Part shown: positions 1 through 5,856 of the stretch, one piece after another | Layout: each line of letters opens with the position of its first letter | Numbering within the stretch: position 1 is the stretch's first letter | From: an uncultured bacterium | GTDB lineage: Bacteria > Bacillota > Clostridia > Lachnospirales > Lachnospiraceae | Reading direction: 5' to 3' | Length of the DNA: 12,746 bases | Assembly: GCA_946061355.1 (NCBI GenBank) | Contig: CAMGRE010000052.1 | Coordinates: forward strand, 1 to 12,746 | Program-made: the position numbers and the translations under genes | The notes under the pieces: generated by a model | Database searches by the model: none | The model's input: only the letters and a program-made list of their open reading frames with translations | Told to the model about the DNA's origin: nothing

Positions 1-185
1 CTGCATTTCATTTGCCTGAAGAAGAAAAAGTGAAACAGGAAAAAGCCTCACTTTTGAATGTGAATGATTCGTTTAAGAAAATAATTGTTGTAAGGGATGT
101 GATTCATATTCAGAGGGATGAATATGGAATCACGACAATGAGTATTTATGACTTTTTACTGAATGAAAATAGTCTGGAAATGTAA
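1..185 (+). CDS. AAA+ ATPase with DUF4143-type C-terminus (3' fragment)
   Basis: The window opens inside a gene read in the frame starting at base 3; 60 codons remain before a TAA at 183-185. The visible tail contains SLLNVNDSFKKIIVVRD, then a GITTMSIYDFLL segment. This is the typical ending of the large AAA_14/DUF4143 group of bacterial ATP-binding proteins, in which a P-loop ATPase domain is followed by a DUF4143 domain with a 'DSFKKIVIV.D...G(I)...DFLL' tail. The Walker motifs lie outside the window, so the ATPase assignment rests only on resemblance of the tail. These proteins are abundant in Clostridia and their physiological role is mostly unknown. The fragment is somewhat more AT-rich than the genes that follow. 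No clear terminator separates it from the next promoter. Confidence 0.6.
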   Translation, partial: AFHLPEEEKVKQEKASLLNVNDSFKKIIVVRDVIHIQRDEYGITTMSIYDFLLNENSLEM

Positions 186-195
186 TAATCAGCAC

Positions 196-224
196 TGGCA
201 TATTGTGCGGATAGGTGTTATAAT
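196..224 (+). promoter_or_regulatory. Predicted sigma-A promoter of the AEC permease gene
   Basis: A perfect TATAAT (219-224) is preceded by TG at 216-217, giving an extended -10. The best -35 candidate is a weak TGGCAT at 196-201 with a 17-bp spacer. Transcription would start near 231, giving a leader of about 68 nt before the ATG at 299. The extended -10 probably compensates for the poor -35. Confidence 0.55.
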
Positions 225-298
225 CACACAGATAAACAGTTTTTGAGAGGGGATGAGCGCAGGCTTGTCCTTTCATATTGCAAAAGGAAGGTAGAACG

Positions 299-1267
299 AT
301 GAATTTCTGGGTACCGTTTTTTCAAATGATTGTGTTGTTCGGCATGATGGCGACCGGGTTCTTCTGCTACAAGAAGGACTGGATGGATGATTCGGCAGCC
401 TCTAAGCTGTCCAAGGTGGTCGTCAATATTTTTAATCCGCTCCTGGTCATCAATGGCGTGCTGGGTCAGAACGGCAGCGCGGACGGGGATAAGATCCGCA
501 TGAATCTGATTCTCGTCCTGGCTTATTTTGTGATCCTGATCCTGTTCGGATATCTGGTTGTGGCGCTGCTTCGGCCGAAGCGGACAGAGCGCACGATTTA
601 CCGTCTGATGAGCGCCTTTTCCAATGTGGGATTTATGGGAATCCCTGTGACCAAATGCGTCTTTGGCGATGAGGCGGTCGTGTATGTCGCGTTTTATATT
701 CTGGTGTATAACCTGCTGTTGTATACTTACGGTACGGTGCTGACCAAAAAGGCGGCCGCAGAGAACGGCGTCACGGATGACAGGGCAGCAGAAGGAAACG
801 GAAATGCGGGAGGCGTGAAGAAAGCGCTGAAGCAGATGATGAATCCCGGTGTTGCGGCATCGCTGCTTGCCATCATCATATTTGGAGCGGGGATTCAGAC
901 GCCGGACTTTGTGAACAACTTCTGCGATTATATGGGGAATGCAACTGTGCCGTTATCCATGTTTCTGATTGGTGTGACGGTGGCACAGGCGAATGTGAAG
1001 AGCATGCTCGGAGATATGCGCACATATCTTTATATTGTAATGCGGATGCTGGGGCTGCCGATCCTGTTGATTCTGCTGATGAAGAGGCTGCCGATCGATC
1101 CGGTAGTGTTTGGAGTGTTTATTATTGAGATCGGAATGCCTGTGGGCGGGATCGTCACGATCATGACGAAGGAGAGCGGAGCCGATGCGGACTGCTGTAC
1201 AAGAGGAACAGTGCTCAGCACGCTGGCGTCTATTTTGACCATACCGGTCATTTGTATGTTTTTGTAA
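299..1267 (+). CDS. AEC family transporter (auxin efflux carrier-like permease)
   Basis: This encodes a 322-residue, very hydrophobic protein of the AEC (membrane transport protein, PF03547) family, which usually has about 10 membrane helices in two repeats of five. Supporting segments are VVVNIFNPLLVINGVL near the N-terminus, the hallmark SAFSNVGFMGIPV in the middle, a charged hydrophilic loop after the first half (AAAENGVTDDRAAEGNGN), and the second-half stretch MGNATVPLSMFLIGVTVAQ. Characterised relatives export or exchange organic acids such as malate or malonate, but substrate cannot be read from the sequence. The ATG at 299 is chosen because AAGGAAGG (284-291) lies 7 nt upstream. An in-frame TTG at 278 has no comparable ribosome site. 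The next gene starts 18 nt after the stop, suggesting co-transcription. Length is normal for the family. Confidence 0.9.
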   Translation: MNFWVPFFQMIVLFGMMATGFFCYKKDWMDDSAASKLSKVVVNIFNPLLVINGVLGQNGSADGDKIRMNLILVLAYFVILILFGYLVVALLRPKRTERTIYRLMSAFSNVGFMGIPVTKCVFGDEAVVYVAFYILVYNLLLYTYGTVLTKKAAAENGVTDDRAAEGNGNAGGVKKALKQMMNPGVAASLLAIIIFGAGIQTPDFVNNFCDYMGNATVPLSMFLIGVTVAQANVKSMLGDMRTYLYIVMRMLGLPILLILLMKRLPIDPVVFGVFIIEIGMPVGGIVTIMTKESGADADCCTRGTVLSTLASILTIPVICMFL

Positions 1268-1285
1268 CAGGGGTGAAAAGAATTT

Positions 1286-2116
1286 ATGCGTTTTAAGAAG
1301 ATGGGAGGCGCTTTACACAGGGCGCACATGGAACTGAGGAAAAAGCCGGTTGTCTCGATGGTGTATCTGTTGCTTCGGATCGCGGTGATCGCGGTTATGG
1401 TGTTGCAGTTTGTGAATCAGAACTTTGAGAATGTTTTCCTGTGTCTGCTGACGCTGCTCTTATTCCTGATGCCGACGATCCTGGAGCGGCAGCTGCAGAT
1501 TGATTTTCCCAATACGATGGAAATCATTATCATGTTGTTCATTTTTGCCGCGGAGATCCTCGGGGAGATCCGGTCTTACTACACGATCTTTCCGTACTGG
1601 GATACGATGCTCCATACGCTGAATGGCTTCCTGTGTGCTGCCATTGGATTCTGTCTGGTAGATATGCTGAATCGTCACAAGAAAGTGTCGCTGTCGTTAT
1701 CTCCGGTTTATATGGCGATCGTCGCATTCTGCTTCTCTATGACGATCGGTGTGTTGTGGGAATTTTTTGAATGTGCCATGGATCAGTTCTTTCTGCTTGA
1801 TATGCAGAAGGACACGGTGGTACATACAATCTCGTCCGTGATGCTCGATCCACAGGGACGGAATAAAACGGTTATTTTAAGAAATATCACGGATACCGTG
1901 GTGATCGCCGATGGGGAGAAGGTTTCGCTCGGACTCGGCGGCTACCTTGATATCGGCGGGCTTGATACAATGAAAGATCTGTTCGTGAATTTTATCGGAG
2001 CGATCGTCTTTTCCGTGATCGGCTTCTTTTATGTGAAGAGCCGCGGAAAAGGGGGATTTGCCAGCCGTTTCATCCCGCAGGTGCTGCAGGATGAAGCGGA
2101 TTCTGAATCGAATTGA
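1286..2116 (+). CDS. DUF2238 (YjdF-like) integral membrane protein
   Basis: This 276-residue membrane protein has no known function. About six hydrophobic helices are visible, at roughly residues 24-43, 49-65, 78-93, 109-127, 138-158 and 233-250. Motifs resembling DUF2238/YjdF are WDTMLHTLNGF (105-115), GVLWEFFECAMDQ (155-167) and LDTMKDLFVNFIGA (226-239). They place conserved His, Glu and Asp residues near membrane helices. A polar insert of about 60 residues (168-230) separates the fifth and sixth helices. The N-terminus is basic (MRFKKMGG), consistent with a cytoplasmic start. The start follows CAGGGGTG (1268-1275) by 10 nt. It lies 18 nt after the AEC permease stop, so the two are probably co-transcribed, but that does not establish a shared function. 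Family assignment is by motif pattern, with moderate certainty. Confidence 0.7.
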   Translation: MRFKKMGGALHRAHMELRKKPVVSMVYLLLRIAVIAVMVLQFVNQNFENVFLCLLTLLLFLMPTILERQLQIDFPNTMEIIIMLFIFAAEILGEIRSYYTIFPYWDTMLHTLNGFLCAAIGFCLVDMLNRHKKVSLSLSPVYMAIVAFCFSMTIGVLWEFFECAMDQFFLLDMQKDTVVHTISSVMLDPQGRNKTVILRNITDTVVIADGEKVSLGLGGYLDIGGLDTMKDLFVNFIGAIVFSVIGFFYVKSRGKGGFASRFIPQVLQDEADSESN

Positions 2117-2129
2117 CTTTATCAGTCAA
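2113..2129. other. Small hairpin containing both convergent stop codons
   Basis: TTGACT (2113-2118) and AGTCAA (2124-2129) form a perfect 6-bp stem with a 5-nt loop. The TGA of the plus-strand gene (2114-2116) and the TGA of the minus-strand CYTH gene (complement of 2122-2124) both fall inside it. No T-run follows on either strand, so at most it is a weak bidirectional transcription barrier. Confidence 0.3.
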
Positions 2130-2571
2130 ATACCTTGCGTGACAGATTGGAATTGTGATATTCCTTATTGTATGTGACATCTTCCAGGAACCAGGCCGGA
2201 GGCGTAAAGCTTTCGGCTTCTTCTTTTGTCCCAAACTCTACCTCGGCAATGATGAGCGGCGCGAAGGGCGTATCAAAGACATCCAGTTCGATCGTATATT
2301 TGCCAAACGGGATCAGATACCGCTTCTTGGAAATGACATTGCCGTCGCACTTGGGCAGCAGGTGGTCATAGCTTTCCGCGTTCAGCGGCAGATTGTATTC
2401 TTCCCTGGCAAGCATGCCGCTCCCCTTGTAGGTCAGATAATAATTGTCATCCTCCTTTCGGATACGGATGACGGGATCGGTATTCATATAAGCCTGCTGC
2501 AGAGACTTCACCGGATAGCGGTCCAGATCATCGGGCAGATCTTTGATCGTGAATTTGCGTTCGATTTCCAT
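2122..2571 (-). CDS. CYTH domain protein (putative triphosphate phosphohydrolase)
   Basis: This 149-residue protein of the CYTH (CyaB-thiamine triphosphatase) superfamily folds as a triphosphate tunnel and usually hydrolyses tripolyphosphate or nucleoside/thiamine triphosphates. The signature ExExK is at the N-terminus (E2, E4, K6 in MEIERKF). The other alternating charged residues expected to line the tunnel are present: R36/R38/K39 in VIRIRKE, K49 in YLTYKG, E57/E58, K82/K83/R84, E95/D97 in YTIELDVFD, and E110/E112 in IIAEVEFG. Length matches compact single-domain members and there is no CHAD domain. The ATG at 2571 is fixed by an excellent AGGAGGGAG ribosome site (complement of 2578-2586) about 8 nt upstream. 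It is transcribed alone, converging on the DUF2238-like gene with only 5 bases between stops. The true substrate is unknown. Confidence 0.88.
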   Translation of the reverse strand: MEIERKFTIKDLPDDLDRYPVKSLQQAYMNTDPVIRIRKEDDNYYLTYKGSGMLAREEYNLPLNAESYDHLLPKCDGNVISKKRYLIPFGKYTIELDVFDTPFAPLIIAEVEFGTKEEAESFTPPAWFLEDVTYNKEYHNSNLSRKVFD

Positions 2572-2594
2572 GGGATGCTCCCTCCTTTTTTGAA

Positions 2595-2600
2595 ATTATA
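2595..2600 (-). promoter_or_regulatory. Predicted -10 box of the CYTH gene
   Basis: The minus strand reads TATAAT (complement of 2595-2600) about 23 bases upstream of the CYTH ATG. No good -35 is seen at normal spacing (best is TGTACG, complement of 2618-2623). The predicted transcript would start near 2588 with a leader of less than 20 nt, just enough for the ribosome site. Confidence 0.5.
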
Positions 2601-2640
2601 CCCGAAATAAAAAACAACGTACAGAGGAATCTCATCTTTT

Positions 2641-2714
2641 ATTCCCGCGGGCAATGAGCCGGGCGGACATGCTTGTATGTCCATTTGGCGAATGACACGA
2701 GGGTCAGCTGGCTT
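2641..2714. other. GC-rich structured intergenic element between divergent promoters
   Basis: Several self-complementary units are packed here: the palindrome CCCGCGGG (2644-2651); GGACAT/ATGTCC arms (2665-2670 and 2677-2682) that with inner pairs form a nearly perfect 18-bp palindrome; TGAC/GTCA arms (2693-2696 and 2703-2706); and GAGCCGG (2656-2662), which can pair with CTGGCTT (2708-2714, with two G-T pairs) to enclose the two inner hairpins. The region ends on the -35 box of the downstream gene and lies about 40 bases from the predicted -10 box of the CYTH gene. It could be an operator region, a dispersed repeat, or an uncharacterised structured RNA transcribed from elsewhere. It does not encode a recognisable protein. 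Confidence 0.4.
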
Positions 2715-2741
2715 GAAATAGAAGTGGGGATATTTTATAAT
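2713..2741 (+). promoter_or_regulatory. Predicted sigma-A promoter of the DUF7916-type gene
   Basis: TTGAAA (2713-2718), a 17-bp spacer and TATAAT (2736-2741) make a near-consensus promoter. Transcription should start near 2748, giving a leader of about 80 nt before the ATG at 2829. Confidence 0.75.
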
Positions 2742-2753
2742 TGATATATTGTC

Positions 2754-2792
2754 ATTATGCGGTGGATATCATTCCGGAGAGAGGCGCATAAT
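2754..2792 (+). promoter_or_regulatory. 5'-leader stem-loop of the DUF7916-type gene
   Basis: ATTATGCG (2754-2761) and CGCATAAT (2785-2792) are perfect 8-bp inverted arms around a 23-nt loop. The element starts about 6 nt after the predicted transcription start and ends 23 nt before the ribosome site (2816-2821). It could stabilise the 5' end of the mRNA or be a spaced operator. No T-run follows, so it is not a terminator. Confidence 0.4.
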
Positions 2793-2828
2793 AAAGTCAA
2801 AAAAAGAAGTCAAATAAGGAGTCTGACT

Positions 2829-3752
2829 ATGGCAAAACGTATGCTTGACTGCAGCGCATCTGAGCTGCTTACATTTGACAAAAGAGAACTGCTGGAATCC
2901 ATTCAGAAGAGCGAGGGCAGAGTGATCGCCTGTGAGACGATCGGCACACTGCAGCCGATGCTCGGGAACGTGACAAACGCGGAGTTTGTATCCGCCATGT
3001 CGGCGGATATTCTGCTCTTAAATGTATTCGACGTGAAGAATCCCGTGATCAAAGGACTGCCGGAGACGGCGCCGGAGGATGTGGTCCGCAAACTCAAAGA
3101 ACTGACAGGCCGTCCGGTCGGCATCAATCTGGAACCCGTGGAAGAAGATGTAAAAGGAGAGACAGATCCCATGTGGGAGATGTCGGACGGCAGGCGTGCC
3201 ACGCTTGAGAATGGCAAAAGAGCATGTGACATGGGCGTCGATATGATCCTTCTCACAGGAAATCCGGGCATGGGTGTCAGCAATGATGCGATTGTCAGGA
3301 CACTTAAGGAGTATCGTGACGCGTTCGGTGACAGGATGATTCTTGCAGCAGGCAAGATGCATGCGGCGGGCGTCGTATCCGAAGCGGCACAGCAGATCAT
3401 CACCAAAGAGGATATCCGTAAGTTCAGGGAGGCGGGAGCCGATATCATCCTTTTGCCTGCTCCGGGCACGGTGCCGGGAATCACGTTGGAATACGCAAGG
3501 GAGATGATCGCATATGCACACAGTCTGTCGGCGCTTACCATGACGGCGATCGGCACATCACAGGAGGGCGCAGACACGGATACGATCAAAAGGATCGCGC
3601 TGATGTGCAAGATGGCGGGAACGGATATCCACCATCTGGGAGATACGGGATACGGCGGTATGGCGCTTCCGGAAAACATATTTGCTTATTCGGTGGCGGT
3701 CCGCGGGATACGTCATACTTATAAGCGCATGGCAATTTCTGTCAGACGATAA
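2829..3752 (+). CDS. TIM-barrel protein of the DUF7916 type (often labelled haloacid dehalogenase-like hydrolase)
   Basis: This 307-residue protein is probably cytoplasmic, with the alternating strand/helix pattern of a TIM barrel: ADILLLNVFDVKNP (59-72), RPVGINLEP (95-103), GVDMILLTGNPGMGVS (136-151), MILAAGKMHAAG (170-181), ADIILLPAPGTVPGI (204-218) and GTDIHHLGDTGYGGM (264-278). It matches a family common in Firmicutes whose members begin RLLDCSASD and end near IRGxRHTYxRMA. I recall it as DUF7916. Databases often call it 'haloacid dehalogenase-like hydrolase', but no HAD DxDx(T/V) motif is present, so that name is doubtful. Reaction and substrate are unknown; the fold and Gly/His-rich loops suggest an enzyme acting on a small phosphorylated or carboxylated compound. 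The ATG at 2829 is chosen for AAGGAG (2816-2821) 7 nt upstream; an in-frame ATG at 2757 lies in the leader hairpin without a ribosome site. The downstream phosphofructokinase has its own promoter. Confidence 0.75.
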   Translation: MAKRMLDCSASELLTFDKRELLESIQKSEGRVIACETIGTLQPMLGNVTNAEFVSAMSADILLLNVFDVKNPVIKGLPETAPEDVVRKLKELTGRPVGINLEPVEEDVKGETDPMWEMSDGRRATLENGKRACDMGVDMILLTGNPGMGVSNDAIVRTLKEYRDAFGDRMILAAGKMHAAGVVSEAAQQIITKEDIRKFREAGADIILLPAPGTVPGITLEYAREMIAYAHSLSALTMTAIGTSQEGADTDTIKRIALMCKMAGTDIHHLGDTGYGGMALPENIFAYSVAVRGIRHTYKRMAISVRR

Positions 3753-3763
3753 AAACAGAACTC

Positions 3764-3792
3764 TTGTCTTGCCAAAGTTTACGTGCTATAAT
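3764..3792 (+). promoter_or_regulatory. Predicted sigma-A promoter of the phosphofructokinase gene
   Basis: TTGTCT (3764-3769), a 17-bp spacer and TATAAT (3787-3792) with TG at 3784-3785 (extended -10) form a good promoter 12 bases after the previous stop codon. The start site would be near 3799, leaving a leader of about 43 nt. No terminator is seen between the previous gene and this promoter, so some read-through from upstream is likely. Confidence 0.7.
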
Positions 3793-3841
3793 CGTTTTGC
3801 AATTGTGTTTCATACATTTCAAAGAAAAAGGAGAACGAACA

Positions 3842-5071
3842 ATGAAAGGTAATATTGTTGTTGGACAGTCCGGCGGACCGACAGCCGTGATCAACTCTTC
3901 CGTTGCCGGTGTTTATGCGGCAGCTAAGAAGCTTGGTGTAAAGAAAGTATATGGTATGGTACATGGTATCCAGGGTTTCCTGGCAGATAATCTGTGTGAC
4001 CTGGACGAATACTTAAGCGATGAGACCGGAATCGAGATGTTAAAGAGAACACCCTCCGCATTCCTCGGCTCCTGCAGATTCAAGATGCCGAAGATTGAGG
4101 GACATGAGGATGTATATGAGAAGGTATTCGAGATCATGGAGAAGCATGATATTGAGTGTCTGTTCTACGCAGGCGGCAATGACTCCATGGATACCGTGAA
4201 GATGCTTTCCGATTATGCGGCAGCACACGGCAAGCCTCAGCGTTTCATGGGCGTACCGAAGACCATCGATAACGATCTGCCGATCACAGATCACTGCCCC
4301 GGATATGGTTCCGCAGCAAAATATATTGCTACTTCCCTCAAAGAGATCATCCGTGACAATGCTTCCTTCGGCGTTGAGAAGCCTACGGTATGTATCGTTG
4401 AGATCATGGGACGTAACGCAGGATGGCTTACGGCAGCAGCAGCGCTGAGCCGTGGCGCAGACTGTGAGGGACCTGATGCGATCTACCTTCCCGAGAGAGT
4501 ATTTGATATGGATAAGTTCATGGAGAAGGTGAAACATCTGGCAGCAACAAAGCATTCCGTAGTGATTGCAGTTTCCGAGGGTGTTAAGATTGCTGACGGA
4601 CGTTATGTATGTGAGCTCGCAAATGAGAATGTTGCAGTGGACGCTTTCGGACACAAGCAGATGTCCGGTACAGCAGCTTACCTTGCACAGGCAGTTGCAG
4701 CAGAGACAGGACTTAAGACACGTGCCGTTGAGTTCTCCACACTTCAGAGAGCGGCAACTCATCTGGCATCTCTCACCGATATCAATGAGGCATTCCAGGT
4801 TGGTTTTGACGCAGTGAAGGCTGCTGAGGAAGGCAAGACCGGTATGATGATCACTCTGGACAGAAACGGTGACGATCCTTATCAGTGCGGTACAAGCGCA
4901 TATGACATTCATGCGATCGCAAATGTTGAGAGACCTGTTCCGGATGAGTGGATCACAGAGGATGGATGCGATCTGAACGAAGGTTATGAGAAGTATGCAA
5001 GACCGCTGATCATGGGTGAGCTTCAGCCGCTGTATGTTAACGGACTTCCCAGACATCTGGTACGTAAATAA
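3842..5071 (+). CDS. 6-phosphofructokinase, probably diphosphate-dependent type
   Basis: This 409-residue cytoplasmic enzyme belongs to the PfkA family (COG0205) and phosphorylates fructose 6-phosphate to fructose 1,6-bisphosphate in glycolysis. Visible sites are the N-terminal phosphate-donor loop VGQSGGPTAVIN (7-18), AGGNDSMDT (110-118), VPKTIDNDLP (138-147) with catalytic base D143, PGYGSAAKY (153-161) and MGRNAGW (189-195). At the two donor-specificity positions (Gly104 and Gly124 in the E. coli ATP enzyme) this protein has D114 and K140. These are the substitutions known in PPi-dependent enzymes, which are reversible. The residue before D114 is Asn113 instead of the usual metal-binding Asp. 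It is longer than the roughly 320-residue ATP enzymes. The ATG at 3842 follows AAAGGAG (3827-3833) by 8 nt. Codon use looks strongly biased, consistent with high expression. A strong terminator follows. Assignment to PfkA is certain; donor choice is inferred. Confidence 0.93.
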   Translation: MKGNIVVGQSGGPTAVINSSVAGVYAAAKKLGVKKVYGMVHGIQGFLADNLCDLDEYLSDETGIEMLKRTPSAFLGSCRFKMPKIEGHEDVYEKVFEIMEKHDIECLFYAGGNDSMDTVKMLSDYAAAHGKPQRFMGVPKTIDNDLPITDHCPGYGSAAKYIATSLKEIIRDNASFGVEKPTVCIVEIMGRNAGWLTAAAALSRGADCEGPDAIYLPERVFDMDKFMEKVKHLAATKHSVVIAVSEGVKIADGRYVCELANENVAVDAFGHKQMSGTAAYLAQAVAAETGLKTRAVEFSTLQRAATHLASLTDINEAFQVGFDAVKAAEEGKTGMMITLDRNGDDPYQCGTSAYDIHAIANVERPVPDEWITEDGCDLNEGYEKYARPLIMGELQPLYVNGLPRHLVRK

Positions 5072-5076
5072 TTGAA

Positions 5077-5104
5077 CTGACAGAATGGGGAATGATCTTA
5101 CAAT
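5077..5104 (+). promoter_or_regulatory. Predicted promoter of the DHp-REC/lacI operon, nested in the preceding terminator
   Basis: CTGACA (5077-5082), a 16-bp spacer and TACAAT (5099-5104) each match sigma-A consensus at five of six bases. The -10 box falls in the loop and start of the right arm of the phosphofructokinase terminator. Transcription would begin near 5111, about 23 nt before the ATG at 5134, and the new transcript would lack the left arm and so could not form the hairpin. No other candidate lies between the two genes. Confidence 0.5.
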
Positions 5105-5118
5105 CATTCCCCATTTTT
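5084..5118 (+). terminator. Rho-independent terminator of the phosphofructokinase gene
   Basis: Two perfect 13-nt arms (5084-5096 and 5103-5115, core GGGGAATGAT/ATCATTCCCC) with a 6-nt loop are followed by a T-tract (5114-5118). It starts 12 bases after the stop codon. Confidence 0.9.
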
Positions 5119-5133
5119 GGGATATACGGAGAA

Positions 5134-5853
5134 ATGGATAATTTATATAAGAGAGATCGGAACAATAAATATACGATTACGGAGGAAACGGTTGAGGAGA
5201 TTTCCTATGAGCTCGGTACGGCAGTTAACGGGATTATCGGGCTTGCGTCCATAGCGGAGACGAAACTGGAAGAACCGGAACAGGTGAAGGGGTATCTACA
5301 TCAGATCAATTCTCTGGCAGCGGAACTGGTGGAGACATTGAATCGGATGCTGATCGATGTCCGGCAGGAAAATTGTATGCGGCTTGATATGAAGACGGTA
5401 CTTTCCGATGTTGACAAAGTACTTGATCAGCTTGAAGAGCCCGGGGAATCCGTCATGGAAAAAGGTGCTTTCTGCTGTAAGAAACATTTCCTTGTCGTGG
5501 AGGATAATGAGATCAGCAGAGAGGTCGAGACACAGATGCTTGAGTTCCTTGGAGGCACGGTGCGGCAGGCGCGTAACGGCAGAGAGGCCGTGGATATCCT
5601 GCGGGAATCTGCGCAGAACGAGTATGATATGGTATTTATGGATATTCAGATGCCTGAGATGGACGGCTATACTGCGACCAGGGAGATCCGGGCGCTTGAC
5701 AGGGAAGATCTAAGAAACCTGCCAGTGATCGGATTATCGGCAAACACCTTTGCAAAGGATGAGCAGCTGGTGAAAGAGGTCGGAATGAATGCGTTTATAT
5801 CAAAGCATATGACCCTGGCACAGCTCAGGAAATTTCTGTCGGAGTGGATGTAG
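5134..5853 (+). CDS. Response-regulator receiver protein with degenerate histidine-kinase DHp region
   Basis: This 239-residue, probably cytoplasmic protein has two parts. Residues about 18-76 resemble the dimerisation helices of a hybrid kinase: EEISYELGTAVNGIIGLASIAE aligns with the usual SHDIRTPMNAIIG pattern, but Tyr25 replaces the phospho-accepting His, and the following Arg and Pro are also lost. No HATPase domain follows. After a linker (77-116) comes a complete receiver domain (118-239): acidic pair E123-D124, phosphoacceptor D170 in FMDIQMPEMDGY, S202 in GLSAN, and K224. The Lys is followed by His, not the usual Pro. There is no DNA-binding output domain. It may dimerise and sense phosphorylation from another kinase, perhaps to modulate its partner: the lacI gene starts 3 nt after its stop. 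The ATG at 5134 is the only good start, but its GGAG (5128-5131) is only 2 nt away, implying weak initiation. Confidence 0.8.
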   Translation: MDNLYKRDRNNKYTITEETVEEISYELGTAVNGIIGLASIAETKLEEPEQVKGYLHQINSLAAELVETLNRMLIDVRQENCMRLDMKTVLSDVDKVLDQLEEPGESVMEKGAFCCKKHFLVVEDNEISREVETQMLEFLGGTVRQARNGREAVDILRESAQNEYDMVFMDIQMPEMDGYTATREIRALDREDLRNLPVIGLSANTFAKDEQLVKEVGMNAFISKHMTLAQLRKFLSEWM

Positions 5854-5856
5854 GAT

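Noticed and set aside
253..294. 13-codon mini-ORF ahead of the AEC permease
   Set aside because: The purine-rich tract directly abuts its ATG, leaving no spacing for ribosome binding, and the peptide has no pattern suggesting attenuation.
2155..2610. 151-codon open frame on the plus strand
   Set aside because: It overlaps the CYTH gene, which has the ExExK signature, a strong ribosome site and a promoter on the other strand.
2903..3679. 258-codon open frame on the minus strand
   Set aside because: It is antisense to the DUF7916-type gene, with Ser/Pro-rich composition typical of a shadow frame and no start signals.
4040..5107. 355-codon open frame on the minus strand
   Set aside because: It is antisense to the phosphofructokinase gene, crosses its terminator, and encodes a Cys/Leu-rich sequence without recognisable domains.
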